Shown here: piece by piece, positions 29,841 through 39,687 of the stretch
Numbering within the stretch: position 1 is the stretch's first letter
Layout of the letters: each line of letters opens with the position of its first letter
Source: AP-15 sp963799085
Lineage (GTDB): Bacteria; Pseudomonadota; Alphaproteobacteria; ATCC43930; CGMCC-115725
NCBI GenBank assembly: GCA_963799085.1
Contig: CAWCWA010000020.1
Coordinates: forward strand, 124,001-188,000
Length of the DNA: 64,000 bases
Reading direction: 5' to 3'
The notes under the pieces: model-generated
The model's input: only the letters and a program-made list of their open reading frames with translations
Told to the model about the DNA's origin: nothing
Databases searched by the model: none
Made by a program: the position numbers and the translations under genes

Positions 29841-31310
29841 ATGGCCATCAACAACCAAGATCTTCTCGCTCATATCGACCGGTTGCGGACGGCCCGCGTG
29901 CTCTGCATCGGCGATGTGATGCTCGACCATTATGTTTATGGCCAGGTCGAACGGGTGTCGCCGGAAGCCCCGATCCAGGTGCTCGAGGTCGAACACGAAA
30001 TGAAGACCTTGGGCGGCGCCGGAAACGTATTGCGCAACCTGCGGGCGCTCGGCGCCGCGGCGTCGCTGATTTCGGTTGTTGGCAATGACGAGGTGGGCCG
30101 CGAGATCAGCCGGCTGCTCGAGGCGCAGGAAGGCGTCGAGGTGCACACCCTCGTCCAGCCGCAGCGCATGACCACGGTCAAGACCCGCTACATCGCCGCC
30201 GGCCAGCAATTGTTGCGCGCCGACCGAGAGAGCACAATCCCGCTCGACGCCTATACCCGTGAGGATCTGCTGCGGCTGGCGCGGCAACTGGTGACCGATC
30301 ATGCAGTCGTGATCATTTCCGATTACGGCAAGGGAGTGCTGACCGAAGGGGTGGCGCTCGAGATCATTCGCGCCGCGCACGAGGCCGGCGCCAAGGTCGT
30401 CGTCGATCCGAAAGGCGGCGACCCGATCCGTTACCGAGGTGCGGACATCCTGAAGCCCAACAGGCGCGAACTCGGCCACGCCACCGGCATGCCTGTCGGG
30501 ACCGAGAGCGAGATCGCCGCCGCCGCTGAAGCGCTGATCGAGCGTTGTGATTTCAAGGCAGTGCTGGCCTCGCTCGGACCGGACGGGATGGTCCTGGTCG
30601 ATGCCGACGGGACGGTGCGGGTGCAACGCGCCGAGGTGCGCGAGGTCTACGACGTTTCGGGCGCCGGCGACACCGTCGTGGCGGTCCTGGCGGCGGCGCT
30701 CGGGGCCGGGATTGATCTGGTCGACGCCGCCCGGCTCGGCAATCTCGCGGCCGGGATCGTTGTCGGCAAGGTCGGTACCGCTGTCGTCTATCCGAGCGAG
30801 CTGACCGCTCGGCTCTCCGGGCTCCCGGTCGCCGCCGCGGACAAGACATTGGCCCGTTTGCCGGCACTCGACTTGGTCGAGCGCTGGCGCCGGCAGGGTC
30901 TGAAAATCGGCTTCACCAACGGTTGTTTCGATCTCCTGCACCCGGGCCATGTCGCGCTTCTGGGCCAAGCCAAGGCGTCATGCGACCGGCTGATCGTTGG
31001 GCTTAACAGCGACGCCTCGACGGCGCGGCTGAAGGGTCCGCGCCGGCCCATCCAGAGCGAAAACGAGCGCGCCGCGGTGCTGGCCTCGCTGGCGGCGGTC
31101 GATCTGATCGTCATCTTCGACGAGGACACGCCGATCGATCTGATCCGGGCCATGCGCCCTGATCTTCTCGTCAAGGGCGCCGATTACCGGCTCGAGGAGA
31201 TCGTTGGCGCTGACCTCGTCAAGGCTAATGGCGGCGAGGTGCTGCTCGCCGAGGTGACGCCAGGCTACAGCACCACTGCAACGATTGCGCGGATGGTGCG
31301 ATCGGCCTGA
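29841..31310 (+). CDS. hldE: Bifunctional heptose-7-phosphate kinase/heptose-1-phosphate adenylyltransferase
   Basis: HldE makes ADP-heptose for the lipopolysaccharide inner core. I use the ATG at 29841 (MAINNQDLLAHIDRLRTARV), 489 residues. The N-terminal ribokinase-like domain has IGDVMLDHYVYGQVERVSPE, LGGAGNVLRNLRALGAA and VSGAGDTVVAVLAAALGAG with the catalytic Asp. The C-terminal nucleotidyltransferase domain begins at GFTNGCFDLLHPGHVALLGQ with the HxGH motif. It is intact. It implies a heptose-containing LPS core. A longer frame from 29766 has no conserved residues. Confidence 0.95.
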   Translation: MAINNQDLLAHIDRLRTARVLCIGDVMLDHYVYGQVERVSPEAPIQVLEVEHEMKTLGGAGNVLRNLRALGAAASLISVVGNDEVGREISRLLEAQEGVEVHTLVQPQRMTTVKTRYIAAGQQLLRADRESTIPLDAYTREDLLRLARQLVTDHAVVIISDYGKGVLTEGVALEIIRAAHEAGAKVVVDPKGGDPIRYRGADILKPNRRELGHATGMPVGTESEIAAAAEALIERCDFKAVLASLGPDGMVLVDADGTVRVQRAEVREVYDVSGAGDTVVAVLAAALGAGIDLVDAARLGNLAAGIVVGKVGTAVVYPSELTARLSGLPVAAADKTLARLPALDLVERWRRQGLKIGFTNGCFDLLHPGHVALLGQAKASCDRLIVGLNSDASTARLKGPRRPIQSENERAAVLASLAAVDLIVIFDEDTPIDLIRAMRPDLLVKGADYRLEEIVGADLVKANGGEVLLAEVTPGYSTTATIARMVRSA

Positions 31311-31324
31311 GCAGCGCCGCGAAC

Positions 31325-31786
31325 TCAGAGGAGGTCGGGAGTGCCCGCCTCGGGATCGAGCGAGCGGCGAAGCCGGATGGCGGCGATCCGCGCGAAGCGC
31401 AGGGTCAGCGCGCGCCGCCTTCCTGGGTTGAGCGGCTGGATCGCGCCTTCGCGCAGCAGGGCGGCGCCGAACGCGTCGGCCACTATGAGGCCACATTCCT
31501 CGGGAATGAGCGCGGCGGGAAAGTCCTTGGTAACGGCGAAATAGAGGCGGTCGGCAAAATCGCGATAGCTCGGCCATTTGCGGTCGGCCCGATAATCGGC
31601 GACCGAGCTTTTGACCTCGATGATGATAACCTCGCCCTTTCTGCCGAGGGCCAGAACATCGGCGCGGCGGCCGTTGGCGAGCGGAAATTCGACGAGGCTG
31701 ACATAGCCGAACTGTTCGAGGGCGCGACAGGCGCCCCGAGCGAGAAGGGCGGCGGCGACGGGAGGGCTCGACGAGGAGTGGGTCAT
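31325..31786 (-). CDS. mmcB: MmcB-family putative DNA repair/endonuclease-like protein
   Basis: A 153-residue protein starting at ATG 31786 (MTHSSSSPPVAAALLARGAC). It carries a PD-(D/E)xK nuclease-like core: PLANGRRADVLALGRKGEV then IIIEVKSSVADYRADRKWPS. SYRDFADRLYFAVTKDFPAA and CGLIVADAFGAALLREG follow. This is the MmcB (DUF1052-type) family; the Caulobacter member is DNA-damage induced together with ImuABC. It is convergent with hldE, with 14 bases between the stops. Confidence 0.85.
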   Translation of the reverse strand: MTHSSSSPPVAAALLARGACRALEQFGYVSLVEFPLANGRRADVLALGRKGEVIIIEVKSSVADYRADRKWPSYRDFADRLYFAVTKDFPAALIPEECGLIVADAFGAALLREGAIQPLNPGRRRALTLRFARIAAIRLRRSLDPEAGTPDLL

Positions 31787-31845
31787 CGCTGGTGGCGCGT
31801 CGGGGGTCGGACACCGGGGGTGGGTGAGAGTAACGGAGGGCGTTG

Positions 31846-33579
31846 ATGGCGGCGACACCCAAGATCGGCTTTCTGCGACAGGCCTGGGATCTGGCCTGGC
31901 CGTATTGGAAATCCGACGAGAAATGGTCGGCGATCGGGCTGCTCGCCGCCGTCGTTGCCCTCAATCTGGTCAGCGTCTGGCTCAACGTCCGCTTCAATTA
32001 CTGGAACAACGACTTTTATAACGCGCTACAGCAATACGATTGGTCCGAGTTCTGGCGGCAGTTCGGGATTTTTGGCTTGATCGCGGTGGCCTCGATCGTG
32101 GTCGGCGTATACTCCTTCTATCTGCGGGGGATCCTGCACATCCGCTGGCGGCGCTGGCTGACCGAGCATTTTCTGCGGCATTGGCTCGACAACCAGGCCT
32201 ATTACCGCATGCAGTTGAACCAGGTGGTGACCGACAACCCGGACCAGCGCATCTCGGACGATCTCGACAGTTTCGCGACGATCAGCCTCGGCCTGTCGCT
32301 GGGCCTCCTGAACGCGGTCGTCACCCTTGCTTCCTTCCTGTCGATCCTGTGGACGCTGTCGGGCGCGCTCAAGGTGCCGCTCGGCGGGGGCGCTTTCTTC
32401 ACGATTCCTGGCTACATGGTTTGGGCGGCGCTGATCTATGCCGTCGTCGGCACGATCCTGACGCACTGGATCGGCAACCCGCTGGTGCAGCTGAGCTTCG
32501 ACCAGCAACGTTTCGAGGCCGACTTTCGCTTCAGCATGGTCCGCCTGCGCGAGAACGCAGAGAACGTCGCCTTCTACGGCGGGGAGCCGCGTGAGCTCGA
32601 CACTTTTCGGGGCCGCTTTGCCCGCGTCATCGCCAACTGGTGGGGCATAATCAAGCGCCGCAAGCGGCTGACCTGGTTCACCTCCGGTTACGATCAGGTG
32701 GCGATCGTCTTTCCGTTTCTGGTGGCGGCGCCGCGCTATTTCGACAAGACGATCCAGCTCGGCGGCCTGATGCAGATTGCCTCGGCCTTTGGCCGGGTGC
32801 AGGATTCGTTGTCCTTCATCGTCAGCTCGTACACTCAGATCGCTCAATACCAGGCGGTCGTGCAGCGGCTCGCGGGGTTTCGTGCGCGGCTCGACGGGAT
32901 CGCGGCCGAGCGGCAGGGGCTGCAGCCGATCGCGGTCGAGCGCGCCGGTTCGGGTGTCGCGGTCGATGCTCTCGATCTCGATCTGCCCGATGGCCGGTCG
33001 CTGCGACGAGACATCGCGCTTTCCGCGAACCCGACCGAGCCGCTCTTGATTACTGGCCCGTCGGGCGTGGGTAAGAGCACGCTGTTGCGGGCGATCGCCG
33101 GGCTGTGGCCGTTCGGCCGCGGTCGGATCAGGGTCGGCGATGGGCGCGCGCTGTTTTTGCCGCAGCGGCCATATCTGCCGTTAGGAACGCTCGCCGACGC
33201 CCTCGTCTATCCGGATTCGGCGGCACGATTGCCGCGCGAGGAACTGGTCGCGGCGTTGCGCGCCGTCGGCTTGCCGAAGCTCGTCGATCGTCTCGACGAG
33301 GAAGACAATTGGGCGCAGCGACTGTCGATCGGCGAGCAGCAGCGCCTTGCCTTTGCCCGGGTCTTTCTCGCCCGCCCCGAGATCGTATTTCTTGACGAGG
33401 CGACCTCCGCACTCGACGAAGCCGCCGAGATCGCGCTCTATCGGCTGTTGCGCGAGGCGCCGTGGCGGCCGACCATTGTCAGCGTGGGCCATCGCAGCAG
33501 TTTGCGCCGGCTGCATGATGTGGTGCTCGATCTGGCGCATAAGCCGTTGAGCGAACCCTCCGAGGCGGCGGCCGGATGA
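31846..33579 (+). CDS. BacA/SbmA-type ABC transporter with fused permease and ATPase
   Basis: A half-transporter of 577 residues from ATG 31846 (a TTG lies just before it). The N-terminal membrane domain has about six helices (SAIGLLAAVVALNLVSVWLN, FGLIAVASIVVGVYSFYLRG). It contains FNYWNNDFYNALQQYD and LENAENVAFYGGE-like RENAENVAFYGGEPRELD, typical of the SbmA/BacA/ABCD family. The ATPase has GPSGVGKSTLLRAIAGLW (Walker A), LSIGEQQRLAFARVFL (signature) and EIVFLDEATSALDE (Walker B). It works as a dimer, with peptides, B12 or very-long-chain acyls as known cargo in the family. It overlaps lysS as ATGA. Confidence 0.9.
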   Translation: MAATPKIGFLRQAWDLAWPYWKSDEKWSAIGLLAAVVALNLVSVWLNVRFNYWNNDFYNALQQYDWSEFWRQFGIFGLIAVASIVVGVYSFYLRGILHIRWRRWLTEHFLRHWLDNQAYYRMQLNQVVTDNPDQRISDDLDSFATISLGLSLGLLNAVVTLASFLSILWTLSGALKVPLGGGAFFTIPGYMVWAALIYAVVGTILTHWIGNPLVQLSFDQQRFEADFRFSMVRLRENAENVAFYGGEPRELDTFRGRFARVIANWWGIIKRRKRLTWFTSGYDQVAIVFPFLVAAPRYFDKTIQLGGLMQIASAFGRVQDSLSFIVSSYTQIAQYQAVVQRLAGFRARLDGIAAERQGLQPIAVERAGSGVAVDALDLDLPDGRSLRRDIALSANPTEPLLITGPSGVGKSTLLRAIAGLWPFGRGRIRVGDGRALFLPQRPYLPLGTLADALVYPDSAARLPREELVAALRAVGLPKLVDRLDEEDNWAQRLSIGEQQRLAFARVFLARPEIVFLDEATSALDEAAEIALYRLLREAPWRPTIVSVGHRSSLRRLHDVVLDLAHKPLSEPSEAAAG

Positions 33580-35097
33580 GCGAAGACGCGAAGGAAGGTG
33601 CGATGCAGGACGACGAGCAACCCGGCCGGAACGAGGAGGAACCGCTGCGCGCTGCCCGGCTCGCCAAGCTCGACGGTCTCAAGGAACTCGGCATCGATCC
33701 CTATCCCTATGCGTTCGCGCGCAGCGACGAAGCTGCCGAGATCGAGGCCCGGCATGCCGACCTCCCTGCCGGTGCGGAAACCGGCGAGAGCGTGCGGGTA
33801 GCTGGGCGGATCCGCGCGATCCGCAACAGCGGCATGTTCATCGATTTGCACGATGCCTCGGGCAAGATCCAGATTTTCTGCCATCGCGACTTTCTGAGCG
33901 TCGCCGACCTCGCCGCGGTGCGGCTGCTCGACATCGGCGATTTGATCGGGGTCGAGGGCAACGTGCGGCGCACCCCGCGCGGCGAATTGACGGTCAACGC
34001 CGTCGCGGTCACGGTGCTCGCCAAGACATTGCGGCCGCTGCCGGAAAAATATCACGGCCTCGCCGATGTCGAGCTCCGCTATCGCCAGCGCTATCTCGAC
34101 CTGATCGTCAATTCGCAAAGCCGCGACGACGTTGCGCAGCCGCAGCCGCATCGTGGCGGCGTTGCGTCGCCATCTCGTCGAGCGCGGCTATCTCGAAGTC
34201 GAGACGCCGATGCTGCATACGATCCCCGGCGGCGCCTCGGCGAAGCCCTTCGTCACCCACCACAACGCGCTCGATATCGATCTCTACCTGCGCATCGCGC
34301 CGGAACTGCATTTGAAGCGGTTGCTCGTCGGCGGGCTTGCCGACAAGGTCTTCGAGATCAACCGCTGCTTCCGCAACGAGGGGCTGTCGCCGCGCCACAA
34401 CCCGGAATTTACCTCGCTCGAACTCTACGAGGCCTATGTCGATTATGCCGCGATGATGCGCCTGACCGAGGCGCTGGTGACGGCGGCGGCGGAAACGTCG
34501 CTGGGCGCCTTGCAGATCGAATACGGGGGAACCAGGATCGACCTGACACCGCCTTGGCCGGAGCGCAGCATGGCCGAGTTGGTCGCGGAGGCGACCGGTG
34601 TGGATTTCCTGACGTTTGACGACGCCGCCACGGCGCGTCGGGCGGCGGGCGGGATCGGCGTCGGATTGGCCGGCGGGGAGAATTGGGGCCAGGTGCTGGA
34701 AGCGGTCTTTGCGGCACGGGTCGAGGACAAGTTGATCCAGCCGGTGCATGTCACCGGGTTCCCCCGCGACATCTCGCCGCTCGCCAAGCGCGACCGGAAC
34801 AACCCCCGGCTGGCCGAGCGGTTCGAGACCTACATCTATGGCTGGGAAGTGGCCAACGCCTTTTCCGAATTGACCGATCCACAGGACCAGCGGGCCCGTT
34901 TCGAGGCCCAGATGGCGGCGCGCGCGGCCGGCGACGAGGAGGCGCAGCCGCTCGACGAGGATTACGTGACCGCGCTCGAATACGGGCTCCCGCCCTGCGG
35001 CGGACTCGGCATCGGCATCGACCGGCTGGTCATGCTGCTGACCGACAGCCCGTCGATCCGCGACGTCATCGCCTTTCCAACCCTGCGGCCGCGGTAG
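33576..35097 (+). CDS. lysS: Lysyl-tRNA synthetase, class II (one frameshift)
   Basis: It charges tRNA-Lys. The N-terminal OB-fold anticodon domain has VAGRIRAIRNSGMFIDLHDA and ELRYRQRYLDLIVN. A frame change near 34128 leads to RIVAALRRHLVERGYLEVE and TPMLHTIPGGASAKPFVTHH. Motif 2 is FRNEGLSPRHNPEFTSLELY and motif 3 is GLGIGIDRLVMLLTD. Once the single indel is fixed the length is about 507 residues, normal for the class. As an essential enzyme it is almost surely intact in the cell. It is translationally coupled to the upstream ABC gene. Confidence 0.95.
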
Positions 35098-35103
35098 CGA
35101 AGC

Positions 35104-35361
35104 TCACAGGCAACGGATCGTCCAGGTCGTAAAGACGCCCGGTTCCACGGCGGCGCGGTCGGGGGTGTTGCGGTGGACCTCCTGGTCGATTACCCGGTAA
35201 CCCTTCGGACAGGCACGCTCCGCCAGCCGCCGGTTCGGCACGTCCGAACCACCCGGGATGCCGCCGGACTGGATCGAAAAGGTGCGGGCGTCGACTTTGC
35301 TCATGCTCGCTTCGGTGCACGAGCTGAGTGCGAGGAGGGCAATAAGGACAAGCGCACGCAT
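35104..35361 (-). CDS. Small lipoprotein of unknown function
   Basis: An 85-residue protein with a lipoprotein signal: MRALVLIALLALSSC puts the lipobox LSSC at residues 12-15. The mature part, about 70 residues, has GGIPGGSDVPNRRLAERACP and ends with FTTWTIRCL, so two more Cys could form a disulfide. I recognise no family. It is convergent with lysS, with six bases between the stops. Confidence 0.6.
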   Translation of the reverse strand: MRALVLIALLALSSCTEASMSKVDARTFSIQSGGIPGGSDVPNRRLAERACPKGYRVIDQEVHRNTPDRAAVEPGVFTTWTIRCL

Positions 35362-35456
35362 CAGAGTTCACGCAGAAGTGAGAGGGAACGACCCAGATTA
35401 ACCGCGACCGAACGGCCTATGCTAGGCGTCGGATCGGTTGCGGCGCGAGATTAGGG

Positions 35457-35939
35457 ATGTCCATCGGATCGCTGTTTCCCCCAATGGTGCGGGCAGCCCT
35501 GGCGGTCGTCCTTATCGCGTTGTCGGGCTGCGCGAGGCTGCCGCAGACCGCAGCCGTAGCGATCCCGCCGATTCCCGCCGGCGAAGCGCGTGTCTGGGTT
35601 TATCGTGCCGACGAACCCTACGCCGGAAGGGGGCTGCCCGCGGTCGCTGCCAACGGCCGACAGATCGGCTTTGCCGAGATGGGGGGCGCCTTCTACCGCG
35701 ACCTGCCGCCAGGGCGCTACCGGATCACGGTGGAGACGGTCGGCGTCGACGTCAACCAGTCGGCGGCGCTCGATCTCGGTCCTGGGCAGGAGTCCTATAT
35801 CAAGATCGTGTCGCTGCCGAGTTGGGTCGAGTATGGGGACATCATGGCGTACCAGCGGCCGACCTTTTATGCGTGGGAAATCCCGGACGAAGCGGCGCGC
35901 GAGGAAATCGCACACTTGTCCTTCAACGGCGGCGGCTGA
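35457..35939 (+). CDS. DUF2846-like lipoprotein, copy 1
   Basis: A 160-residue protein with a lipobox ALSGC near residues 21-25. The mature domain begins IPPIPAGEARVWVYRADEPY and contains MGGAFYRDLPPGRYRITVET, which matches DUF2846 proteins (beta-rich, with a conserved G-x-F-Y-R-D-x-P-P-G-x-Y core). It is probably an envelope lipoprotein of unknown role. The next gene is a paralogue with the same core sequence, 26 bases downstream. Confidence 0.75.
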   Translation: MSIGSLFPPMVRAALAVVLIALSGCARLPQTAAVAIPPIPAGEARVWVYRADEPYAGRGLPAVAANGRQIGFAEMGGAFYRDLPPGRYRITVETVGVDVNQSAALDLGPGQESYIKIVSLPSWVEYGDIMAYQRPTFYAWEIPDEAAREEIAHLSFNGGG

Positions 35940-35965
35940 GACACCGCGAGATATGGAGGCGCTTC

Positions 35966-36448
35966 ATGATTGCGAATGTCATGCGAGAATACCGCCGGCT
36001 GCTGGCGGCGGCATTGATTGGGGTCGGGGCGGGCATCGGTTGCGCGCAGCCGATGACGGGTGCGGTCAGCCTGCCGCCCATTCCTGCCGGCGAGGCGAGG
36101 GTGTGGTTCTACCGCGACTACATACCCTCGGAGACCTTGAACATGACGGCGGTCTCGATGAACGGCGTCACGGTCGGATATTCGCGTCTTGGCGGCGCCT
36201 TCTACCGCGACGTGCCGCCCGGCGACTACCATGTCGACGCCGAAAGCTATGGCTCCGATTTCAGCCAGACCGCGGACCTGCAGCTGGCGGCCGGCGAGGA
36301 GGCCTTCGTCAGGATCGAGTTGCTGCGCAGCTGGGCGAGCGACGGCGAGAAAAACGCCATTGGGCGCGACACGTTCTACGCGCGGCAGGTTCCGACCGAA
36401 ATCGCGCGGGCCGGGGTCGCGCGCAGCACCTTCGACGGCGGCAGCTGA
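35966..36448 (+). CDS. DUF2846-like lipoprotein, copy 2
   Basis: A 160-residue protein from ATG 35966, with GGAGG just upstream at 35955-35959. The signal (LLAAALIGVGAGIGC) has a plausible lipobox GIGC. Its core SLPPIPAGEARVWFYRDYIP and LGGAFYRDVPPGDYHVDAES are near-repeats of copy 1. The pair is a tandem duplication of equal length that has since diverged. The function is unknown. Convergent ABC ATPase gene 10 bases away. Confidence 0.75.
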   Translation: MIANVMREYRRLLAAALIGVGAGIGCAQPMTGAVSLPPIPAGEARVWFYRDYIPSETLNMTAVSMNGVTVGYSRLGGAFYRDVPPGDYHVDAESYGSDFSQTADLQLAAGEEAFVRIELLRSWASDGEKNAIGRDTFYARQVPTEIARAGVARSTFDGGS

Positions 36449-36458
36449 CGGTGTGCAG

Positions 36459-37751
36459 CTAGAAATTCTCGAGGTTCAGAACCTCGCTGTCGTAGTCATA
36501 GGCGAAAATTTCCGCGTGGCGGCCCCAGTTGATGACTGTCTCGAGTACGCGCTCAGCCTCCTCCTCGGACAGATGGTCCTCGAGTTCGCGCAGAAAGCGG
36601 GCGGCGGGCGCGCGATGGCCGGGCCGCTCGTCGAGCACCCGGCGGATGTGCGCGGCCAGCGGCACGTGCTTCGGCAGCGCCTCTGCGAAGAGCTGCTTGC
36701 GGGCGAGCATATCGGCGTCGGCATAGGCGCGGCCCAATGGCGTCAATTCGATGTCGCCGGCGCTGACCTGGGCGAACCCCAAGAGCTGCAGGGTTTCGAT
36801 CAGCGGGAACAGTTCGTCCATGTCGAGGTTTTCTTCGTCGGCGAGATGCGGCAGGTCGGCGCGGCCGTGATAGGGGGCGTCGGTCAGGCTGTCGATCAGG
36901 CCCGAGAGCTGCTGTACTGAGGCGTCGGGCAGGCGGTAGCCGATGCCGATCGGCTCGGGCCGTGCGCCGCGGCGCCCGTCGCGGCCGGGTTCGGTCGTCA
37001 GCAATGTGTAGACTTGGTCGACGATCTGGCGGAATCCGGCGCTGTCGGCTTGGCGCGGCCGCTGTAAGGTGATCGGGATATCGGCGCGGATGCGGCCAGG
37101 ATCGCTGCTGAAGATCAGCACCCGGTCGGCGATTTCGACTGCCTCCTCGATGTTGTGCGAGACGATGACGATGCCCTTGGTTGAAATGCGGCGCTCGTCC
37201 CACAGATCGAGCAGATCGCCGCGCAAGGTTTCGGCGGTCAGCACGTCAAGCGAGGAAAAGGGTTCGTCGAGCAGCAGGATGTCGGGGTTGACGACGAGCG
37301 CGCGGGCAAACCCGACCCGTTGCCGCATGCCGCCCGACAGCTCCTTCGGATAGGCGTTTTCAAACCCGTCGAGGCCAATCACGTCGATCGCATCGACGGC
37401 GCGGCGGCGGCGCTCGCTCCCGCCCATGCCGAGCGCCTCAAGCCCGAGCTCGACGTTGCCGAGGACCGTCAGCCACGGAAAGAGCGCGTAGGTCTGAAAC
37501 ACCATCGCAATGCCTTGAGCGGGTTGGGTGACCCGTCGGCCGCGATAGAGGACGGTGCCGTCGCTCGGCGGCACCAGTCCGGCAAGGATGCGCAGAAACG
37601 TCGATTTCCCCGAGCCCGATTTGCCGAGAATCGCGACGATCTCGCCATCCTTTAACGTAAAGTCGATCCGGTCGAGCACCAGCCGGGCGAGATGGTCAGG
37701 CATGCGGTAGGTCTTGGAGACGGCGTCGGTGCTCAGCAGCGCAGGGGTCAT
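36459..37751 (-). CDS. ABC transporter ATP-binding protein (NitT/TauT-like) with C-terminal AAA-associated domain
   Basis: A 430-residue ATPase. The NBD spans residues 1-245: LGKSGSGKSTFLRILAGLVP (Walker A), FQTYALFPWLTVLGNVELGL (Q-loop), ELSGGMRQRVGFARALVVNP (signature), DILLLDEPFSSLDVL (Walker B) and IVIVSHNIEEAVEIADR (H-loop). The C-terminal 160 residues form the AAA-associated regulatory domain seen on a subset of nitrate/sulfonate-type importers (LFPLIETLQLLGFAQVSAGD, RFLRELEDHLSEEEAERVLE). It is intact. The permease gene follows on the same strand after 25 bases. No binding protein is nearby, so the substrate is unknown. Confidence 0.9.
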   Translation of the reverse strand: MTPALLSTDAVSKTYRMPDHLARLVLDRIDFTLKDGEIVAILGKSGSGKSTFLRILAGLVPPSDGTVLYRGRRVTQPAQGIAMVFQTYALFPWLTVLGNVELGLEALGMGGSERRRRAVDAIDVIGLDGFENAYPKELSGGMRQRVGFARALVVNPDILLLDEPFSSLDVLTAETLRGDLLDLWDERRISTKGIVIVSHNIEEAVEIADRVLIFSSDPGRIRADIPITLQRPRQADSAGFRQIVDQVYTLLTTEPGRDGRRGARPEPIGIGYRLPDASVQQLSGLIDSLTDAPYHGRADLPHLADEENLDMDELFPLIETLQLLGFAQVSAGDIELTPLGRAYADADMLARKQLFAEALPKHVPLAAHIRRVLDERPGHRAPAARFLRELEDHLSEEEAERVLETVINWGRHAEIFAYDYDSEVLNLENF

Positions 37752-37776
37752 GACCTCTTTCCGTCGCTAGAAACGG

Positions 37777-39511
37777 TCAGTCGAGCCGCAGGCGTTCGGC
37801 GGCGATGTCGTAGAGCCGCCGCCACAGGAGGCGGTTGAAGGCAAGGACATAGAGGCAGAGGACGGCGATCCCGAGCGTGATTCGGGCGCCGTCGCCCTCG
37901 GCGGTGGTGCGGGCAATGTATTCGCCGATGCCGGTCGCCGACAATGTGGTGTCGCCCCATCTGACGGTCTCGGCGACGATGCTGGCGTTCCACGAGCCGC
38001 CGGCGGCGGTGACCGCACCCGTGACATAGGCGGGGAAGATCGCCGGCAGCATCACGCGGCGCCACCACAACATCCGCCGCACGCCCAGATTCTGCGCCGC
38101 GCGCCGCAATTCGATCGGCAGCGCCGTCGCACCGCCGATGACGTTGAACAGGATGTACCACTGGGTGCCGAGGATCATCAGCGGGCTCAGCCAGATTTGC
38201 GGATTGAGGTGAAACTGCAGGATCACGACCACGACCGCCGGAAAGAACAAATTGGCCGGAAAAGCGGCAAGAAACTGGACGATCGGCTGCGCCCTCTCGG
38301 CCAGATGCGGCCGCAGCCCGATCGCCACCCCGATCGGCACCCAGACCAGCGAGGCGAGCGCGATCAGCACCAGGACGCGCACTGCGGTCAAAAATCCGTA
38401 GAGGAATACCCGGCCGATTTCGTCGGCCCCGATGTGTTCGTGGATGAAAAGGACGAGCCAGACCAGGGCGCCCAAGGCGAGCGCGATCAGAACGGCATCG
38501 AAGGCCCGCTCCAGGCTGGGCCGCGAGGGCTGCTCCTCCGAGTGCGGTCGGCGACCGAAGAGAGCGCCGATGAACCGATCCAGCGCGCGGTTCAAAGCGA
38601 GCAGGCCGCCCTGGGCGAGGTCGATCGCGCGCGCCCGCTGCAACATGATCAGCATCCAAGGGCCGCGAAGCGTCCTCGTCGATCGAGGGGTCGTCGCGGA
38701 AGCGCCGCGACCAGGCCAGCAGCGGTCGGAACAACAGCTGATCGTAGAGCAGGATCACGATCAGCATGACCAACACCGCATAGCCGATAGCGGCGAGATC
38801 GCTGCGGTCGATCGCAGTGGCGATGTAGGAGCCGATGCCCGGCAGCAGGATCGTCTGCCCGGAAACCGAGATCGCTTCGGAGGCGACGACGAAGAACCAG
38901 CCGCCCGACACCGACATCATCGTGTTCCAGACGAGCGAGGGGATCGCGTGCGGCACTTCGAGCCGCCAGAAGCGCTGCCAGGGCGAGAGATGATACATCC
39001 GGGCCGCCTCGATCAATTCGACCGGCACGGTACGCAGCGACTGGTAGACGCTGAACGTCATGTTCCAGGCCTGCGAGGTGAAGATCGCGAAGATCGCGGC
39101 GCATTCGACGCCGATGAGCCGGCCCGGGAAGAGTGCTATGAAGCCGGTCACGGTGATCGACAGAAAACCGAGGATCGGGACCGACTGCAGCACGTCGAGA
39201 AGCGGGATCATGATCTTCTCGGCCTGGCGGTTCTTGGCCGCGAGCGCGGCGTAGGCGAGGCTGAAGACGAGCGAGGCCACGAGCGCCCAGCCCATGCGCA
39301 ATACGGTGCGCAGCGCATATTCGGGTAGGCGCCAGGGGTCGAGGCTGATCGGCAGCGGCTCGCCGACGTGATAACGCGCGCCCATCGCCATGCCGCCCCA
39401 GGCGATCAGCGCGACCACGCCCAGCACCAGCAGCAGCGCCACCAGGTCCCAGTAATTGGGCCGCAACCGCCGCGGCCAGGCGACGAGGGGCAGGCCCCAG
39501 CGTTGTTGCAT
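37777..39511 (-). CDS. ABC transporter permease with two permease domains (one frameshift)
   Basis: A duplicated inner-membrane permease of about 577 residues. The first half (from ATG 39511) has WDLVALLLVLGVVALIAWGG and an EAA loop, LIEAARMYHLSPWQRFWRLE. A frame change near 38655 leads into the second half, with IVQFLAAFPANLFFPAVVVV, LRRAAQNLGVRRMLWWRRVM (second EAA loop) and LCLYVLAFNRLLWRRLYD at the end. Fused duplicate permeases of this type pair with the ATPase class encoded next to it. Together they form an importer lacking a visible substrate-binding protein. Confidence 0.88.
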
Positions 39512-39687
39512 GACCCGTTACCCAGGTTGGACGGTCGGCGCCGCGATGGCGGCTACCACTAACCCAGGCGGCAGCTCCGGCGAAGCGCTAAAGTATCGGG
39601 TGTGCCGAGATGCGCGGCGAGGCTGTTGGGCGGCGCGGGCCGGCGCTCTATATTCCGGAGCGCGACGCTGTGGAGGGCGGCGACAAG
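39512..39687. promoter_or_regulatory. Divergent gap between ABC permease and 2OG oxygenase
   Basis: This 176-base gap should hold two divergent promoters. The plus frame is open from 39610, but residues before the ATG at 39688 are not conserved. I see no clear box or operator. Confidence 0.3.
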
